Shown here piece by piece: positions 23,400-36,219 of a DNA stretch of 64,000 nt. Under the pieces are notes generated by a model, which made no database searches, had not been told where the DNA came from, and saw nothing but the letters and a program-made list of their open reading frames with translations. Made by a program: the position numbers and the translations under genes. The DNA is from Angiostrongylus vasorum (Eukaryota; Nematoda; Chromadorea; Rhabditida; Metastrongylidae), in contig JADANN010000150.1 of the NCBI GenBank assembly GCA_018806985.1, forward strand, positions 46,001 to 110,000. The letters are read 5' to 3'. Positions within the stretch are counted from its first letter, which is position 1; each line of letters opens with the position of its first letter.

Positions 23400-24680
23400 A
23401 TCACTTATTCATTCCATTCTCACTAACCGTCGAGTGATTTGAGAGTATATCATTAAAATCTCTAATGGGCCCACCAGCACAATGGAGGTTCTTACTGAGC
23501 TTTATCAAATTGAGGGACAAAATTAAGCACACTGTTCCTGTATAATTGTATTTTATTTTGGCTAGGAAGTCGCTATCCAATTCTAGTATTGTATCGATCC
23601 ACTTTAGGTGGGCTCTCAAATAGAAATGTCGGTCTTCTTGATAGCTGGGGTCGCCCTTGTGGCGACATGACCATCTTTTGTGCATCGTACTTCGACATCA
23701 AAAAACACCTCCTCTTTGGGAGTAAACTGTTTGATGGTGAATGTCAGTTACTTGCTATGCAACCAATTCCTTATATTTCGGTTCCGACAGCACCTGTTTC
23801 CTCGATAATGATTACTTGTTCTTCAAAGCTTAGCATAAATCGGATTCCTTCTAAAACACAGCAAAGCGTATTAGATTCGTCATGCGTTAAGACAACGATT
23901 ATTGTGAGCCGTAGAGTGATTCTTTAGATGAAGGAAAGTCTTGGAATAATTTCAGAGAGTTCAGTCGTCCTTTTGATAATTTATGAATAGCTTTTTCAAC
24001 GCACTCATCAAACCAAACCTTTGTTAAGTAGGTCTTGCTTCTGATCTAAGTCTTTGGACTCGATGGTAAATCATTCAAGCCTCATAAGGTTCTGAATAGT
24101 AGTCAACTGTTATCAGGCAACGTAGGATTACAGTGAAATTCAACAAACGTCGCTTATCTCCTGTTAACCTCTGCTTCTACGTGAGACATTTGTTTTCAGG
24201 AGAAAATTTCTCACTAAATGACATTGTTGTAGAGGTCTAGACTTGGTAGAATGATTTGAAGTTCATAATGCACTAATTTCAGTGTCGAAAATCAAGCAAG
24301 GGTAATCACGACTGATACCAAGTTATACAGGCATATTTCCTGCATCGTTCGTCTGCAGCGCAGTGCTAAGAGATGAACTGAAGAAAACACTGTCGTTGCT
24401 TCAATTCTGCGCGCTGGGTAACCAAGTCCGTCACCATTACAAAGTTCGCGTAGATATGAGGCTTTTCTGGACCTCAATAAATCACTTTGGTGCGAAAAGT
24501 CCTGGGACAGGTCAAATTTGCATTTAGTCACCTTTACAATGGCACAAAAGGAGTTGAGAATACGGGGGAACTCTAGTGGATTAATAAAAACAGAACCCTT
24601 ACGTTTCTTATCGCCTGTGTCATCCAGTGAAATTAAGGGTTTGAGCAGGCAGCACAGTACATTAACAGCCATTCTATCAA
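23400..24680 (-). pseudogene. Probable retroelement coding remnant
   Basis: Several minus-strand frames interrupted by shifts look like worn protein: 23770-23640 contains a pattern resembling the PLE RT C-terminal region (FFDVEVRCTKDGHVATRA), 23660-23540 reads RAHLKWIDTILELDS, and 24672-24292 reads HQSDLLRSRKASYLREL. No intact RT motif (YxDD) is visible, so the class is uncertain. Confidence 0.3.
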
Positions 24681-24855
24681 GTACATGGTCAGGTTAAGTG
24701 TTTGCCTAGTTAACAAATACCACATTGAACTGCATGACGACACCTCAGTTCTTCGACCATGGGCAAAGCATAGACCTTTGAATTGTATCGTTCACTTGTC
24801 GTCAACCAGTACAGTCTACATATTTTTTCTCTCAGTAATATCGCATTTATAAACA

Positions 24856-24990
24856 ATTGTCCACACATACATGCACACATGCATACAACCGCATACTCCC
24901 ATGCCTACACACATCGACAGACACACACACCCACCCACCCGCCCACTCACCAACCCACCCACCCACCCTCAAACACACACACGCAAGCAC
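24856..24990 (+). repeat. CA/CCCA-rich simple sequence
   Basis: ACACACATGCACACATG grading into ACACACCCACCCACC units. Frames on both strands (His/Thr/Pro-rich and Val/Cys/Gly-rich) are artefacts. Confidence 0.85.
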
Positions 24991-25522
24991 AGCGTATAAA
25001 CTAAGCATGTGTTCCGTTTGTCTTCTGTTTGATCCGAGCTTCAAAAAATCTAAACTATTGAAGATGGCAACTGTCAACATCCAATCTCATTTCTTTTTAT
25101 TCTGGTTTTATAGAACGTAGTTGAAAGGATCTTCTTGTAAAATAAGGAATTATAGATCTAGATATTCCTGATTGTAGACACTAATGCGCAAATTTAAAAA
25201 AAAACACCTCTCATTAACAAATGACTCTTTAAGAAAGGACAGAAAAACTAAGCCAAGCCTTAGTTGACAGTTATGATCCCTAGGCAACGTATGAAATCAA
25301 ATTTAACCATTTTACTCAGTTTACAACTTCCTTGCTAAAATATGCATCTTATTCCTTGAAGTCTTTCTCGTGCAACTTTGCTGAAATGACATGTTTTTTA
25401 TGGATGTTTGTAAAATAAGGAAAGAAGAAGATGAAATAGATATATTGCATGGATATTTCGGTATATAAACAGTTGTGCAAACCTTATTGTTAAATGACAA
25501 TCAATACTTCTACTCACAGCAC

Positions 25523-25916
25523 CTGAAGGCAGATAAAGAAGGTTGGAGAGATTTTTTAGGAACCGCAAACACCTTTCACTCAATTTTTTGTGCCCAGAAC
25601 TAAAAACCACTACAAAAAAATCTTTGTTTTGCTCCACATTGAGTACCGTAGGAAAAAAAACGTGATGATGAATGAAAAGAAAGAGAAAAGCGAGAGAGAC
25701 TAACATCACAATTCGATTGACACTCGTTTCGGCAAAGCATTCGTTGAGCGGTTTCTTGTTCTTTTCGAACATTTTTCGCACCGGAAAATCAGACGATCTC
25801 GAAGATTTTCTGGAAATTTTTAGGTTATCTTTAAAAAAGTCTTTTTCAACGGTGTCAGCATTATTCTTGTTACGTTTTTCTTTCATGGAAGTGGGAGTAT
25901 CAAGGAGCGTTTTCAA
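25523..25916 (-). CDS. Two exons of an unidentified basic protein gene
   Basis: Exon 25916-25705 (acceptor TTATCACAG, donor GTTAGT) encodes a Lys/Ser-rich segment: TLLDTPTSMKEKRNKNN, then KISRKSSRSSDFPVRKMFEK. Exon 25599-25523 (acceptor GGTTTTTAG, donor GTGCTG) continues in phase with GHKKLSERCLRFLKNLSNLL. Intron length is 105. The RKSSRSSDF region resembles a phosphorylatable basic linker. The frame upstream of the first exon also stays open, so the acceptor may instead be TTTCATAG at about 25936. Start, stop and family are unknown. Confidence 0.45.
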
Positions 25917-26134
25917 CTGTGATAAGGTGTTTGAATTTACTATGAAAAAGCCTTTGATATGAATACCCTTCAAAAGAAAGAATTCCTAGCCGTTATTCTA
26001 CTTACCTATTCATTTTCTTTGCTTAATTCGATCTTAAGACGGCGAAGACGAACGGAGAGACATTACGGAAATTTCTTTCCCTCTTCCCCAAGGAAAATAA
26101 TAATCGCAAATATCTTTTGTTTCTCGTGCTCTGT

Positions 26135-26410
26135 TCAGTGCAACGGTTGGAGGCAGCCTGCAATACACACGTGCTCCGTGGTTTTACTCGGCGCCTGGGC
26201 TTAGCATGCCTTTCATCCCTCTGGGAAGGGCAAATTGGTGTCAGACTTTCTGGGATTACAGCATCGCTTATTTGATACATCGGCAAATCATTGCAAGTGG
26301 TTGTATAAGCTGGATATACCTTCAGTAACCTCTACGAACGAAGTCGAAGGCATGCCGTATCCCTGAGGGATTAATCAACTCCGAACGCTTCATCTTTTAT
26401 CCTTTTTTGC
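26135..26410 (+). repeat. SINE family C copy
   Basis: Contains CAGTGCAACGGTTGGAGGCA at the head and CATGCCGTATCCCTGAGGGA near the tail, with the same body as the copy at 50580. Confidence 0.6.
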
Positions 26411-27137
26411 CTTTCAATCAGTTCGACTAACGGTCCTGCATTTGTTAACATTTCCACGACATGCGGTTTTTCTTTAGTTAACAAAGTTCTTAGATGAATC
26501 TGATCCCTAACGAAATGATCATTCTTAGGATCACTTCATTTCTATACGATGGAATTCATTTAGGTCCTATACGAATGAATCATGTTTAGGCTTTCAATGG
26601 AAAAAATGGAATAGGGTTATTGTATAAAGTGTCTAAGCCAACGAATCGACTGTAGTTAAGCTAACTACAAAAAACAGAAAAAAAAAGGAAGGAACGCCTT
26701 TCATTTGTATCGAAAAGGTGGTCATCGAAAGAAGTAGAACGTAGGGAAATCTCTGTTGTACGTTTAACAGTAAAATTAACCCCACGGCTTTACTATATGG
26801 AGTAATTCGATGTTTAATATAGGAAGAAACTAGGCCAGTGCTATGTGCGAATTGACTTATAACAAGGTGCATTTGCTGAGGTGAGATGTTTATAAAAAAG
26901 AAACAGCTGATAAAAAATGAAGCTGAAGACGAAGTGATGGATGAATAAGTTTTCTCTGTAAATTCACTCTTCACTCATATGATGAAAATGAACGGAAAAC
27001 GGAATGATGATCGCGAGCAGGGAAATGTGTTTTTACTAAGCATCTACGTTGTCACGTGTCATAAACGCAGAGTTCATGTCGATGTGATCCGAAATAAAAA
27101 GTGCAAAGCACACAACCACTTTCATATTTTCTATGCA

Positions 27138-27305
27138 TCATATGTGTTCTAGGAAAGTAATATCCGAGTCGATGTTGTGCCGTTGGATGAAAACAGAATT
27201 CATTTTCGTGCAAAATGATTCAAGGCTTTCAGGAATATACAGATTTTCACGTAATCGCCCGATATCCATCACCACGCATTTTTGCGTTTCTCTTTCTCGT
27301 TCATT
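27138..27305 (-). other. Short coding-like open frame
   Basis: Fifty-six minus-strand codons are open, including VVMDIGRLRENLYIPESL and KMNSVFIQRHNIDSDI before TGA. The plus strand of the same stretch also contains a coding-like frame after TGTTCTAG (VDVVPLDENRIHFRAK). One of the two may be a real exon; splice sites do not decide which. Confidence 0.28.
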
Positions 27306-27308
27306 ATG

Positions 27309-27337
27309 ATGTTATTGATTGATTGATTGATTGATAG
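27309..27337 (+). repeat. ATTG microsatellite
   Basis: About six ATTG units next to the short open frame at 27138-27305. Confidence 0.8.
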
Positions 27338-28167
27338 CAGCTGATAAGGCCTATTTCGCACTGATCAGCATATGTGTTGCAAAATGACTCAAGATTAAAT
27401 CTTTTTAAATGAAACTATAGCTGAGTTTTTGTTTTCTTTCGAAGATTAGGTAACGATCTTAATTCCAGAACAAGTAGACGTTAAAGTAGACGTCAAGGAT
27501 AAACTGGTGTCCGTTTCGATGTATTAGAGCCGCAACAATTTTTGCTCACTGGGGAAAGAAATGGAATACCGAACAAATAGGAATGAAACCAATGGGAGAC
27601 GCTGGAAAACCAAAGAGTTTCCCGGAATCTCGAAACAGTCACCTTGTTTTGAATATTCCAAGCTCAACCCATTTCCGCTCCGACGGCTGCATTATTCTGA
27701 ACGAAGATTGATTACATTCGATAGTGGCCACTTGTGCTAAATAACAATCTTATTCTTTTCGATTATGTCTCTTAAAGTAAAAAAAATGAAATAAGAGCGA
27801 TCGAACGTTTAGCGATCTCATAAACAGACAATCAATTAATCAAAAGGATCCTTTATGAGCGGAGAGAAGACAAATAAACGATTAATAAATCAGGGAGCGT
27901 TTTTTAAGTAGAACGAGAGGAATAGGATGTCAATCAGCGAGCGGTTGTGCTACGGATGATGTTGATCGAACCGAGATAAAAGCGAAATATTAAATTACAG
28001 CAATCACAGATATCAGTGCATTATCAGCTGGTCCTAGTAGGATAACAATTTACAAAATCGAAGTTCAACACAATTTTTAGGAAGAATGAGAATGAAAGTG
28101 TAAATTCCAGCACGTAGATGAATAATGTAGAAATCATTTTACTTTTTTAAAATTGTTAACGCAGTTG

Positions 28168-28303
28168 TTAAAGGGTAGTGTATGAATTGGTATGATGGTG
28201 TACACACTCAGACGAGACTACTATCAAATGCTTGGACGCGACTGAGCCCGCCCGGATGCGGTGCATGTTGGACACGGCAGTGTTTTTGTCTCCAAATTTA
28301 TTC
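28168..28303 (-). CDS. Terminal exon with a PDZ-ligand-like C-terminus
   Basis: After the strong acceptor TTTTACTAACAG a frame of 44 codons runs to TAA. It reads NKFGDKNTAVSNMHRIRAG, then SVASKHLIVVSSEC, and ends SYTTL. The last residues fit a class I PDZ-binding motif (S/T-x-hydrophobic), common at the cytoplasmic ends of channels and receptors. No upstream transmembrane exon was identified, so that role is only a suggestion. Confidence 0.42.
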
Positions 28304-29396
28304 CTGTTAGTAAAACATAAAAGTAAAAAACTAAAGAAGAACAACAGCATGTATTTGTTATGAAGGCATCCCAATGAGAATGGGGTCTTCCAAGACTTTT
28401 TTGCCGTAGTTCTAAACGTTTATCCTAACTTTGTATTCGTTTGTTTTCCTACCCGAAGGAAAAAAGCCTAAAAAAATACCATTGCAATACTATCATTTGG
28501 CTTCATGTCATTAATATACATTCAACTTAAAAAGAATCCAGAAGAAATACGTTAATAATGTGATTCGTTTGTGGGGATCAAAGAGATTTTTCTGTGCTTT
28601 ACTAAATATAACGTCTATTCTTCCTGTTTATACAACTTTTTCCCAACACAGCAACTAAAAAAGAAATGCCATTTTATGAATAACAGTGCGATTTGATGAG
28701 AGAAGGATATCAGCCGAATCCGAATCCAATTAATAGGCTTTGCCAATGTGAAAACGAATTTATCTTGTTGGAAGCTTGACGGCGAGCCGGAACACTACAC
28801 GATGCGAAATACAATAGGAACAATGCAATCTTTATTCGAAATCTATTAAAAAGGTGCATGAAGGTATGTATGTACGAACTAATGAGTGAACGAACAACGA
28901 ACGATAGCATCGACGAGATGGTTCGCTCAATGAAATCGACTCACTTTCATATGCTTGAACTCGGAATCCCTTCCATCTTTTTTCCGTCCATGCATTATGT
29001 AACTATTATAGTAGAAGTTGTTTTCTAAAAAGATAAAAGGAGAAGGTTCTTGGCGTTCATTGGTCCCTTAGAGATGACCGACGCATCGAAGAAGTGATTA
29101 GATGTACATTGGGCAAATACAATGACTTATGTGAGCAAGCAATCTATCAAATCAGAGTTTTTTATCCTCTTATAAAACTTTAGCACTACTTTGCAAAAAG
29201 CGGGAAAAGTGGAACTTCGATAAAGTAGGGTCATGATATTGAACCAAAATTATCTGCATCTCAAGGCGCCTCTAACCACTGCGTTACATACAACCAAATC
29301 TGACTAATACAGATACGTCACTGTTAGCAAACCATCGGCAAATTTAAGTAAAACATCGTGTCGTACTTCAATATGTTGAGAACTTCGACGAAATTA

Positions 29397-29640
29397 CTTA
29401 CTTCATACTTGAATGGCCCCTCCTTACTGGTTGTGCGGGCCCAGCATAATCTCCATTTTTTCAGAGATTTGCTGGTTAAGCCGTTGTGGTTCCGTGGAGT
29501 CCCGAGGTCAGCCTGGGCAAAGTCTGCCCCAAGTCTTCACCACCACAGGCAGTCGCAGCCCTTGTGGACCAGAGGAAGATTTGCCACAATGCGACTCCGA
29601 TACCAGGACGGTGCTGGATCCTGGTATTTATCGACTAGAT
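29397..29640 (+). repeat. Repeat family A, truncated copy
   Basis: Matches the first 230 or so bases of the long copy at 30421 (TGGTTGTGCGGGCCCAGCAT to ACCAGGACGGTGCTGGATCC) and then diverges. The two overlapping plus-strand frames here are repeat, not genes. Confidence 0.6.
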
Positions 29641-30420
29641 TAGCTCTGAATTTAGGTGGAAAATAGGATCTACCTTTTTTGCAGCAAGACAAGACAAGGT
29701 ACTGAGATGTGTTAATCAACGCAAAGAGGCAAAGAGCTAGACAAATGTGCTCCTGTTTTGAACATGGGTTTCCAGAATAATCTTGAGCAGTTATTTTATC
29801 CTGGTTCGAAAACTCGCCACTGAAAGATTGAGTGTAGAACTTCGTGACGACAGATATCATAGGAGAACACTTTAAAACTGAAAATGCTTGTTGGTTTTAA
29901 ACGACTGAAGGTCTTGTGTTGTTGGAGATTCTCTCGACGGAACACTTCACAATGTCTTGAATATTGTTTGAACAGCTAAAATCTGTACAAATAATCTCTT
30001 CACGCAAATGTTCAAAGCGGGCTTTATTCTACAACGACGAGTTGCACGGATGCACAAAATATGTGTGAAATGTCTTGCCGGCTTTGCTGTGATGGACACT
30101 TGCGATGATGAACATATGTAACATTCCAATCGTGAAAAGATCACCGACTAGCAAGCTTTTTAGAATGAATACATTTTTTCCTCGATTGGCAATAATTCGA
30201 CGTATATCTTTTAAAAAATCTTATCAGTCATGCCAATTTAGACTAAATAAGTGCGCGTGTAGTACAGCGAATGCAGCTACTTTGCCACGCAATGTGAATG
30301 GACATTGGTACGACCCCCTTCGACTGCTCTGGCCAAGCAGATTATCATCAGAAAATCACTGAGGAGTCAGAAACAATACTCTGCCACAAAATCGAAGCCA
30401 AGTTGCAAATCCGAATCCGT

Positions 30421-30810
30421 GATACTTGATACTAGATAGTTGAACGGCCCGTCCTCACTGGTTGTGCGGGCTCCAGCATAATCACAATTTTTCGGTGATT
30501 TGCTTGTTAAGTCATTGTTGTTTCCTGGAATCCCGAGGTCAGCCTGGCCAAAGTCTGCCCCAGGTCTTCACCACCATAGGCAGTCACAACCCTTGTGGAT
30601 CAGAGGAGATTTGCTACCATGCGACTTTGATACCAGGACGGTGGTGGAACCTGGTATTGGTTAACTCTTAGCTAGGCTACCTGGTGGAAACGCCGGGCTC
30701 CTTCTTAGCTTTGAAGACACTACCGGGGACGAATCCCTCCGCTGTATATAGCAATTCGACATCCTGGAACACTTCCAAGCCACGGTGATGAGGTAAACCG
30801 TTGTGACTTA
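30421..30810 (+). repeat. Repeat family A, long copy
   Basis: Begins at GATACTTGATACT, contains GGTTGTGCGGGCTCCAGCAT, CCCGAGGTCAGCCTGGCC, CTTCACCACCATAGGCAGTC and ACCAGGACGGTGGTGGAACC, and continues to a GAGGTAAACCGTTG end. The copy at 38335-38755 matches it in reverse along its whole length. No coding capacity or tRNA boxes were recognised; the TTGATAC repeats at one end resemble the simple 3' tail of a non-autonomous retroelement. Confidence 0.6.
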
Positions 30811-31350
30811 ATCCATGATAATAATCAATCAAATTTTCCTGCTTAGTTAACGATAGAAGAAACTTTTATTGTGATGAAAGCATTTACTAATCCCTGCTTA
30901 CTTCATTTAATATACTTTCATAACCAGTTATCTCAAACTTTTTTCTTGAGCAAAATAGTTTAGGTGGGCCTACAATTCTTTGTTAAACCAAGAAAAATCT
31001 GATAACATATTATTTCAACTAGTTAAGCCTTCAGCGCTTAAAGAAATACGTGAATATTGCTATGAAGTAAACCCATGAGGGTGATGAAATGTAACTGGAT
31101 CCTCTGCAATAAGAAAAACCTCTCAAATAAATTCACTTAAGCCATATCCACTGTGAACTTTTCCACGCAGAGTTTAATGGATAACTAGGGTATTTTTAAG
31201 AACTACGTATTTGGAACTTCTATTAGTGCTTACACGTAGCAACCACTTCTTCCTTCTTTGGCTGCACCTCCAGTGGGCAGAGCGTGACCCGCGGAGCGTG
31301 TGCCAACTACGAAAAGCCTTTAGTGTAAAGAAAACAGCAGCCACGGCTAC

Positions 31351-31454
31351 AACGGGATTTCTATTCAACGACCACACCGACTCATTTTTTCTTTTCTTTG
31401 GTGGGTCTTCCTCAAAGTCGTTTGCGTTTGCTAACGCCATCAAATCAGAGTCAT
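31351..31454 (-). CDS. Candidate exon with nuclear-localisation-like motif
   Basis: Minus strand between a possible acceptor ATACACTAG and donor GTAGCC, reading DSDLMALANANDFEED, then PPKKRKNESVWSLNRNP. The acidic stretch followed by PPKKRK is typical of nuclear proteins. Splice sites are mediocre and no partner exon was found; the opposite strand is also open. Confidence 0.3.
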
Positions 31455-32254
31455 CTAGTGTATTTATCGTTACCTTGCTTCATATTAGCTCATGTTATGT
31501 TATCCATGAAAGTCTTAATTAATAGCTACAGTCCTCTTGTAACATCTCGCTGAAGCGTTGTGTTGGGAAATCCGCCAGTTAGTGGGGTTAGTAATGTTTA
31601 TGATGCCGACCTATTGCCAAAGATCTTCTTCGCTTGTCATCCACACCACAAAAATAAAACGAATCACGGATCAGAAGAAACACTTACATCAAATGAAGAT
31701 GCATGCACTATTTTAAGAAAAAGAAGGAAAAAAACGCATCAGGGTACTTCATGTCCAAAGTTTTTTTTTCCTTAAAGCTTTTTCATACCGCCTAGGAAAA
31801 GGATGAAAAATCCAAGACCAGAGAACCCATCTCGTACTCGCCGTTTATTTATACCACTGAAAAACTTGTACAACTGCCTTCTCCATCTAAACTATATCTT
31901 ATCACTTTTCTAGGATTTTTTTGTCCTAGTATTGAAGGATAAAAGATAAAGCACCCTGAAACTGGCCAATTCTGAGGGATGTGCAATGCATTAGACTAAA
32001 TCAAGCATTGTTGGAAATGATTGAATCCATGTCTGACCTACACAATGGCTTTCGATGGTCTACCGATGTGTAACATCAGTATCTTTATGCTACCAGAAAA
32101 GTTTGGTAGCAATTTTCTGCTCAGGCGGAATAAAGGGCTTGGCGAGCTCAAAGAGCGAAATTGAACCAGCAACCAATCCATGTTTATTGCAACGCATCCT
32201 TAGTCATCGCGATATATGCTCCCATTGTTTGATATTAACATATGTTATCTGAAG

Positions 32255-32540
32255 TGTATGAAGCGCAGTGGCCGGAGGCGTCCTGCAATAGACATGAGAC
32301 CGATCCTCGTGCTCACCAAGCTCTCCATCCCTCCGAGGTCAGCAAATTGGTATGAAACTTGTACGGAAGGACAGCAACACTGGCCGGATACAACGGTACA
32401 TCAATAGACTACAGCGAGTTATTGTAAAGGCCAGATATGCATTCAGTCACCTCAAAAGATGCCTAACGAAGTCGATTGCATGGAGCATCCCTCAAGGACT
32501 GATCAATTCTGAAAGCTTTTTTTACCTGCAGTGGAAAAGT
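32255..32540 (+). repeat. SINE family C copy
   Basis: Runs from GAAGCGCAGTGGCCGGAGGC to ATCCCTCAAGGACTGATCAA. It sits next to a reversed, more decayed copy at about 31960-32250, so two copies are head to head. Confidence 0.65.
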
Positions 32541-33313
32541 TGGAAACAACCTGAGTGTCGAGTTTCCCGCTGACAAACTCTCTGCGGTGATTTTGAGTAA
32601 GGCACTTGTTCTCTTGTTTCTTGATATCATCACTAAAACGAGTAAGTAATTTGATTCTGACAGTTTGGAAGAGTGGGAGTTCACTAGCTAGCCGGAGCCG
32701 GCGGAAATGTTTCTTGGCTTAAGGTTATTTCGGTCACACTGGGTTTTTTCTAGTTTACAAAAAACTATGTCTTCATGGCCACAGATGTCCCTCATATGAG
32801 GGATCTCGAGCCGGTTAGTGGCGAGACTACGTGGCGCACCCCAGGTGGCGAATGTGGGGGGTTAATCACGGACCAACAGCGACCTTTGCTTCTCTGAGAC
32901 GCAGGTGGATCCAGAGGATGGATTGCCTGTTCTTTCTGCTGCGGCGATTTGGCACATCCTTTCTGTATTTGCGAGACGTATTCATGCATGCGTGTGTGGG
33001 TGCGTTCTCGCTTGTGCGGATTGTATTCTACGAGTCAACTCGGCCAAAAGCCTGCAATCGAGTGAGTATATGGGAGGCGGTTAGGAGTCGCATCCAACAA
33101 ATAAGCTCTATGTCCACCCCCGGGAGAGCCTGGCAAGCTAACCGTGAGTATACCCAGCCCCCCACGTTTAGAGCCCAGTGAGCTCTACGTGGGTATCAAA
33201 ATACTAAACACAGTTGAAAAAAAAGGCCCCATTTCCCCTGACCACGAAAGAGCTCATAATTCCGTATCGTTGGGTAGGACGAGTACGGAGAGGCTGCTAA
33301 AATCTTAGGCCCA

Positions 33314-34103
33314 ATGGAAGCTGCCCGAATCACAAAGAACTATGTGACGATCTGTACCTACAATGCACGTACACATGCATCCGAGTTCTTGATAGAAGAC
33401 TTGCTCATGCAGGCAAAAAGGACAAGGTACACCGTCATCGGCATGGCTGAGACGAGACGACGCCACCCATTCAACGCCGTCTATGACACCGGAGAAGAAC
33501 TGTTCCTCGGAACATGCGACAGTAGAGAAGTCGGCGGCGTCGGCGTTTTCGTCAACACGAGTTTATCCATGAACATCGATTCATTCGAACAGCTTACAAC
33601 CCGAATCGGACATATAAGACTAAAAAGATGTGGATGAATACCGGCTTTGACAATCTTCGTCGTTTACGCGCCGGCATCAAACTATGTCGAAGAAGAAGTC
33701 CAAGCGTTCTACATGGACTTGGAGAAGTTCTACAGAGAAGACCACACATTGTTCAAGGTCATCATTGGAGATTTTAATGCCAAGATTGGACCAAGGAGAA
33801 CGTCTGAAGAACGTCACATTGGGACCCGTGGGATAGAATGGAACGAACAGGTGAGCGGCTATCTGAGCTTATCACATAGTGACCAAGACCATCCCTGGTC
33901 ACTCGCAATTTCTGAAGCCCCACCCTCAACGCTGGACGTGGGAGTCTCCCAATGGAGAGTACCATAACGAAATATACTACACCATAGAAAATAGAAGGCT
34001 TTTGCCTAAGCGATGTCGCTGTTGTCCCAAAATTCTCCACGGGATCAGACTACCGTCTCCTTACAAGATTCTGTTTCTCTCGGAAAGGAGAAAAAGCCTC
34101 TAA
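33314..34103 (+). pseudogene. RTE apurinic endonuclease domain, broken
   Basis: It begins with ATG; conserved segments are [28 protein letters not shown], then after a TGA codon FVVYAP and [12 protein letters not shown], the metal-binding GDFN motif of AP endonuclease-like nucleases. A one-base change near 33855 shifts the frame to one reading QRWTWESPN. A further shift near 33990 destroys the SDHR segment. In intact elements this nuclease nicks the target to prime reverse transcription. Confidence 0.8.
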
Positions 34104-34750
34104 ATTCAAAAACCGAAGTCCCGGAACCACCGTAAATTGGGACTAATTCAATTCACTAGTCGGCTGCTGGGAAGATGCTGTTGTCGATAACATCGTCGAG
34201 GAATACGATCGACTCATTCAACATCTTTACGTTAGCGCTGTGAAAGCTGAGAGTTCGAAAGTCACCAAGAGACGTCTGTCTCCAGAAACACTCGAGCTGA
34301 TACACCAGCGTGAAATCGAAAGATCTGCAGGCAACCACGAACTAACATCCGAACTTGCAAACAATCCAGACAGCGATGAAAGAAGATCTTAAAGAGAGAA
34401 GAGCTGCAGTAATGGTCGAAGCTGCAGAGGCTGGGAAAAGCATTCGCAAACCACCGAAGCCGTGCCAATTACATGACCAAGATGATTGCACTCCGACCCC
34501 CCAGACGGAACAGTTACAGCGTCCAGAAAGGCAATGGGCAAAACCACTCACGAATACTACTCAGATCTCTTCGATAGCCACGTCTACCTCCGGCCATATG
34601 AAATAAAAGAGGATGGATATTTTGCACCACCGGTTCTCCGTTCCTAAATCCGACATGCCATTTCGTCGGTGGTAAATCGAACAGCATCAGGTCTGGAGAC
34701 CAAAAGATCGGAACACCTGAAGAACCTTCCGCCAGTCCTCCCTAAACACA

Positions 34751-36219
34751 ATGGCTCAGTTCTTCACACGTTACGTGTCTGAATGCATGGTCCCTACTCA
34801 GTGGAATACCAGCAAGACGGCGTTGTTGTTCAAGAAAGGTGACCTCCACGATATCGGCAACTATCGCCCAATCTGCTTGCTGTCAGTCGTCTACAAACTT
34901 TTCACTCGTGTAATCTTAAACAGGATTGGCAGAACACTGGACGAAGGACAGCCATGTGAGCAAGCAGAGTTTCGAAAAGGGTTTAGTACGACGGACCACA
35001 TCTACATGATAACAAGACTCATTGAAGTATCGCGAGAGTACCAAAGGCCACTCTGTATCACTTCCATCGATTTACAGAAGGCCTTTGATTCAACTGAGAT
35101 AGAAGCAGTCATGGAAGCTCTTGATGGTCAAGGAGTCCCTACTCAGTACATAAAGATTCTTCGTGACCTGTACAAGGATTTCACAACCAAGATATCACCA
35201 CTCTACAACGATATTAACGTTGACGTCGAAAGAGGAGTTATGCAAGGCGATACCACCTCGCTAAAATCACTTACCGCCACCATCCAGAACGTCATACGGT
35301 CATTGGAATGGGATAATATGGGAGTGAAAATCGATGGTCGGCAATTACACCATCTTCGCTTTGCTCATGACATCGTCCTCATAATACCAAACATCAACCA
35401 AGCGGAACGAGTGCTGGTCGACTTTGATGAAGCTTGTGGAAAGATTGGTCTAAGACTAAATCTCGCAAAAACGATGTTCATGAGGAGCGGATTGGTTTCG
35501 TATGCCCGATTCACGCTCAACGGAACGAATATCTCCGAATGCTCCAGTTATGTCTATCTAGGTCGGGAAATCAATATGATGAACGACTTAGCTCCAGAGC
35601 TGAGCAGAAGGAAACCAGTGGCTTGGGGAGCTTTCTAGAGCGTCGAGGATATAGTGAGGGAGAACAAAGAATATCCGACTCCGTGGCCACCTTTTCGACT
35701 CAACGGTACTTCTTGCCCTAACGTATGCGCCAGAAACCTGGTCGCTGCGTAAACAGGATTAAAAATCACTCAGCATTATTGAATGCGCAATCGAAAGGAC
35801 GATGCTAGGAGTATTCCGTGTCACGCAAGTAAGGGAAGGGATTCGAAGCTCCGACCTGCGTCAAGGATCAAAAAATCAAAGGTGCGGTTCTGTACGCCAA
35901 ACAGTCGAAGATAAGATGGGCCGGACGAGTATGAATGACAACCGATGGAAAAGAGCCCTTAGTGACTGGATTCCTTGGGATGTCAAACGTACTGCAGGAA
36001 GAGCGCCGACGCAATGGTCAGAGTTCTTCACGAAAAGCCCAGAGGAAAGATATGATCCTCGATGAGTCCCTAGAGCGAGCAGAACACATTGGACTACTCT
36101 TGCACGCGAAAGGGAAAAATGGAAGATTTTCTGGCGCCTGCTCGAGTCAGTCGTCGTTCAACGGGACTACAGGTGATACACGTGATAGAGGTGATGTCTT
36201 CTTGGAGACAATTTTTTAG
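34751..36219 (+). pseudogene. RTE reverse transcriptase and C-terminal region, broken
   Basis: The 295-codon frame carries RT blocks in order: LLFKKGDLHDIGNYRPICLL, QAEFRKGFSTTDH, DLQKAFDS, GVMQGDTTS, then FAHDIVLI, where an active enzyme has FADD, and YLGREI. The first catalytic Asp of the YxDD-type motif is therefore His. After 35638 the C-terminal region continues in shifted frames (MLGVFRVTQVREGIRSS at about 35802, then WKRALSDWIPWDVKRT) to about 36220. Confidence 0.85.

Larger units (their letters stand above)
26410..28165. other. Mostly noncoding stretch
   Basis: A plus-strand 53-codon frame at about 26979-27150 and the minus-strand frame at 27138-27305 are coding-like but unsupported. 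A minus-strand pair near 27690 (MQPSERKWVELGIF, donor GTGACT, then acceptor TTGGTTTTCCAG) could be a small 5' exon set. Nothing else seen. Confidence 0.28.

Noticed and set aside
24783..25120. His/Thr/Pro-rich frames near 24.9 kb
   Set aside because: Simple-sequence DNA.
25672..25962. 96-codon plus-strand frame
   Set aside because: Shadow of the minus-strand exon at 25705-25916, which has better composition and splice sites.
28710..28910. 66-codon minus-strand hydrophobic frame as a receptor transmembrane exon
   Set aside because: No convincing splice sites and composition typical of AT-rich noncoding DNA.
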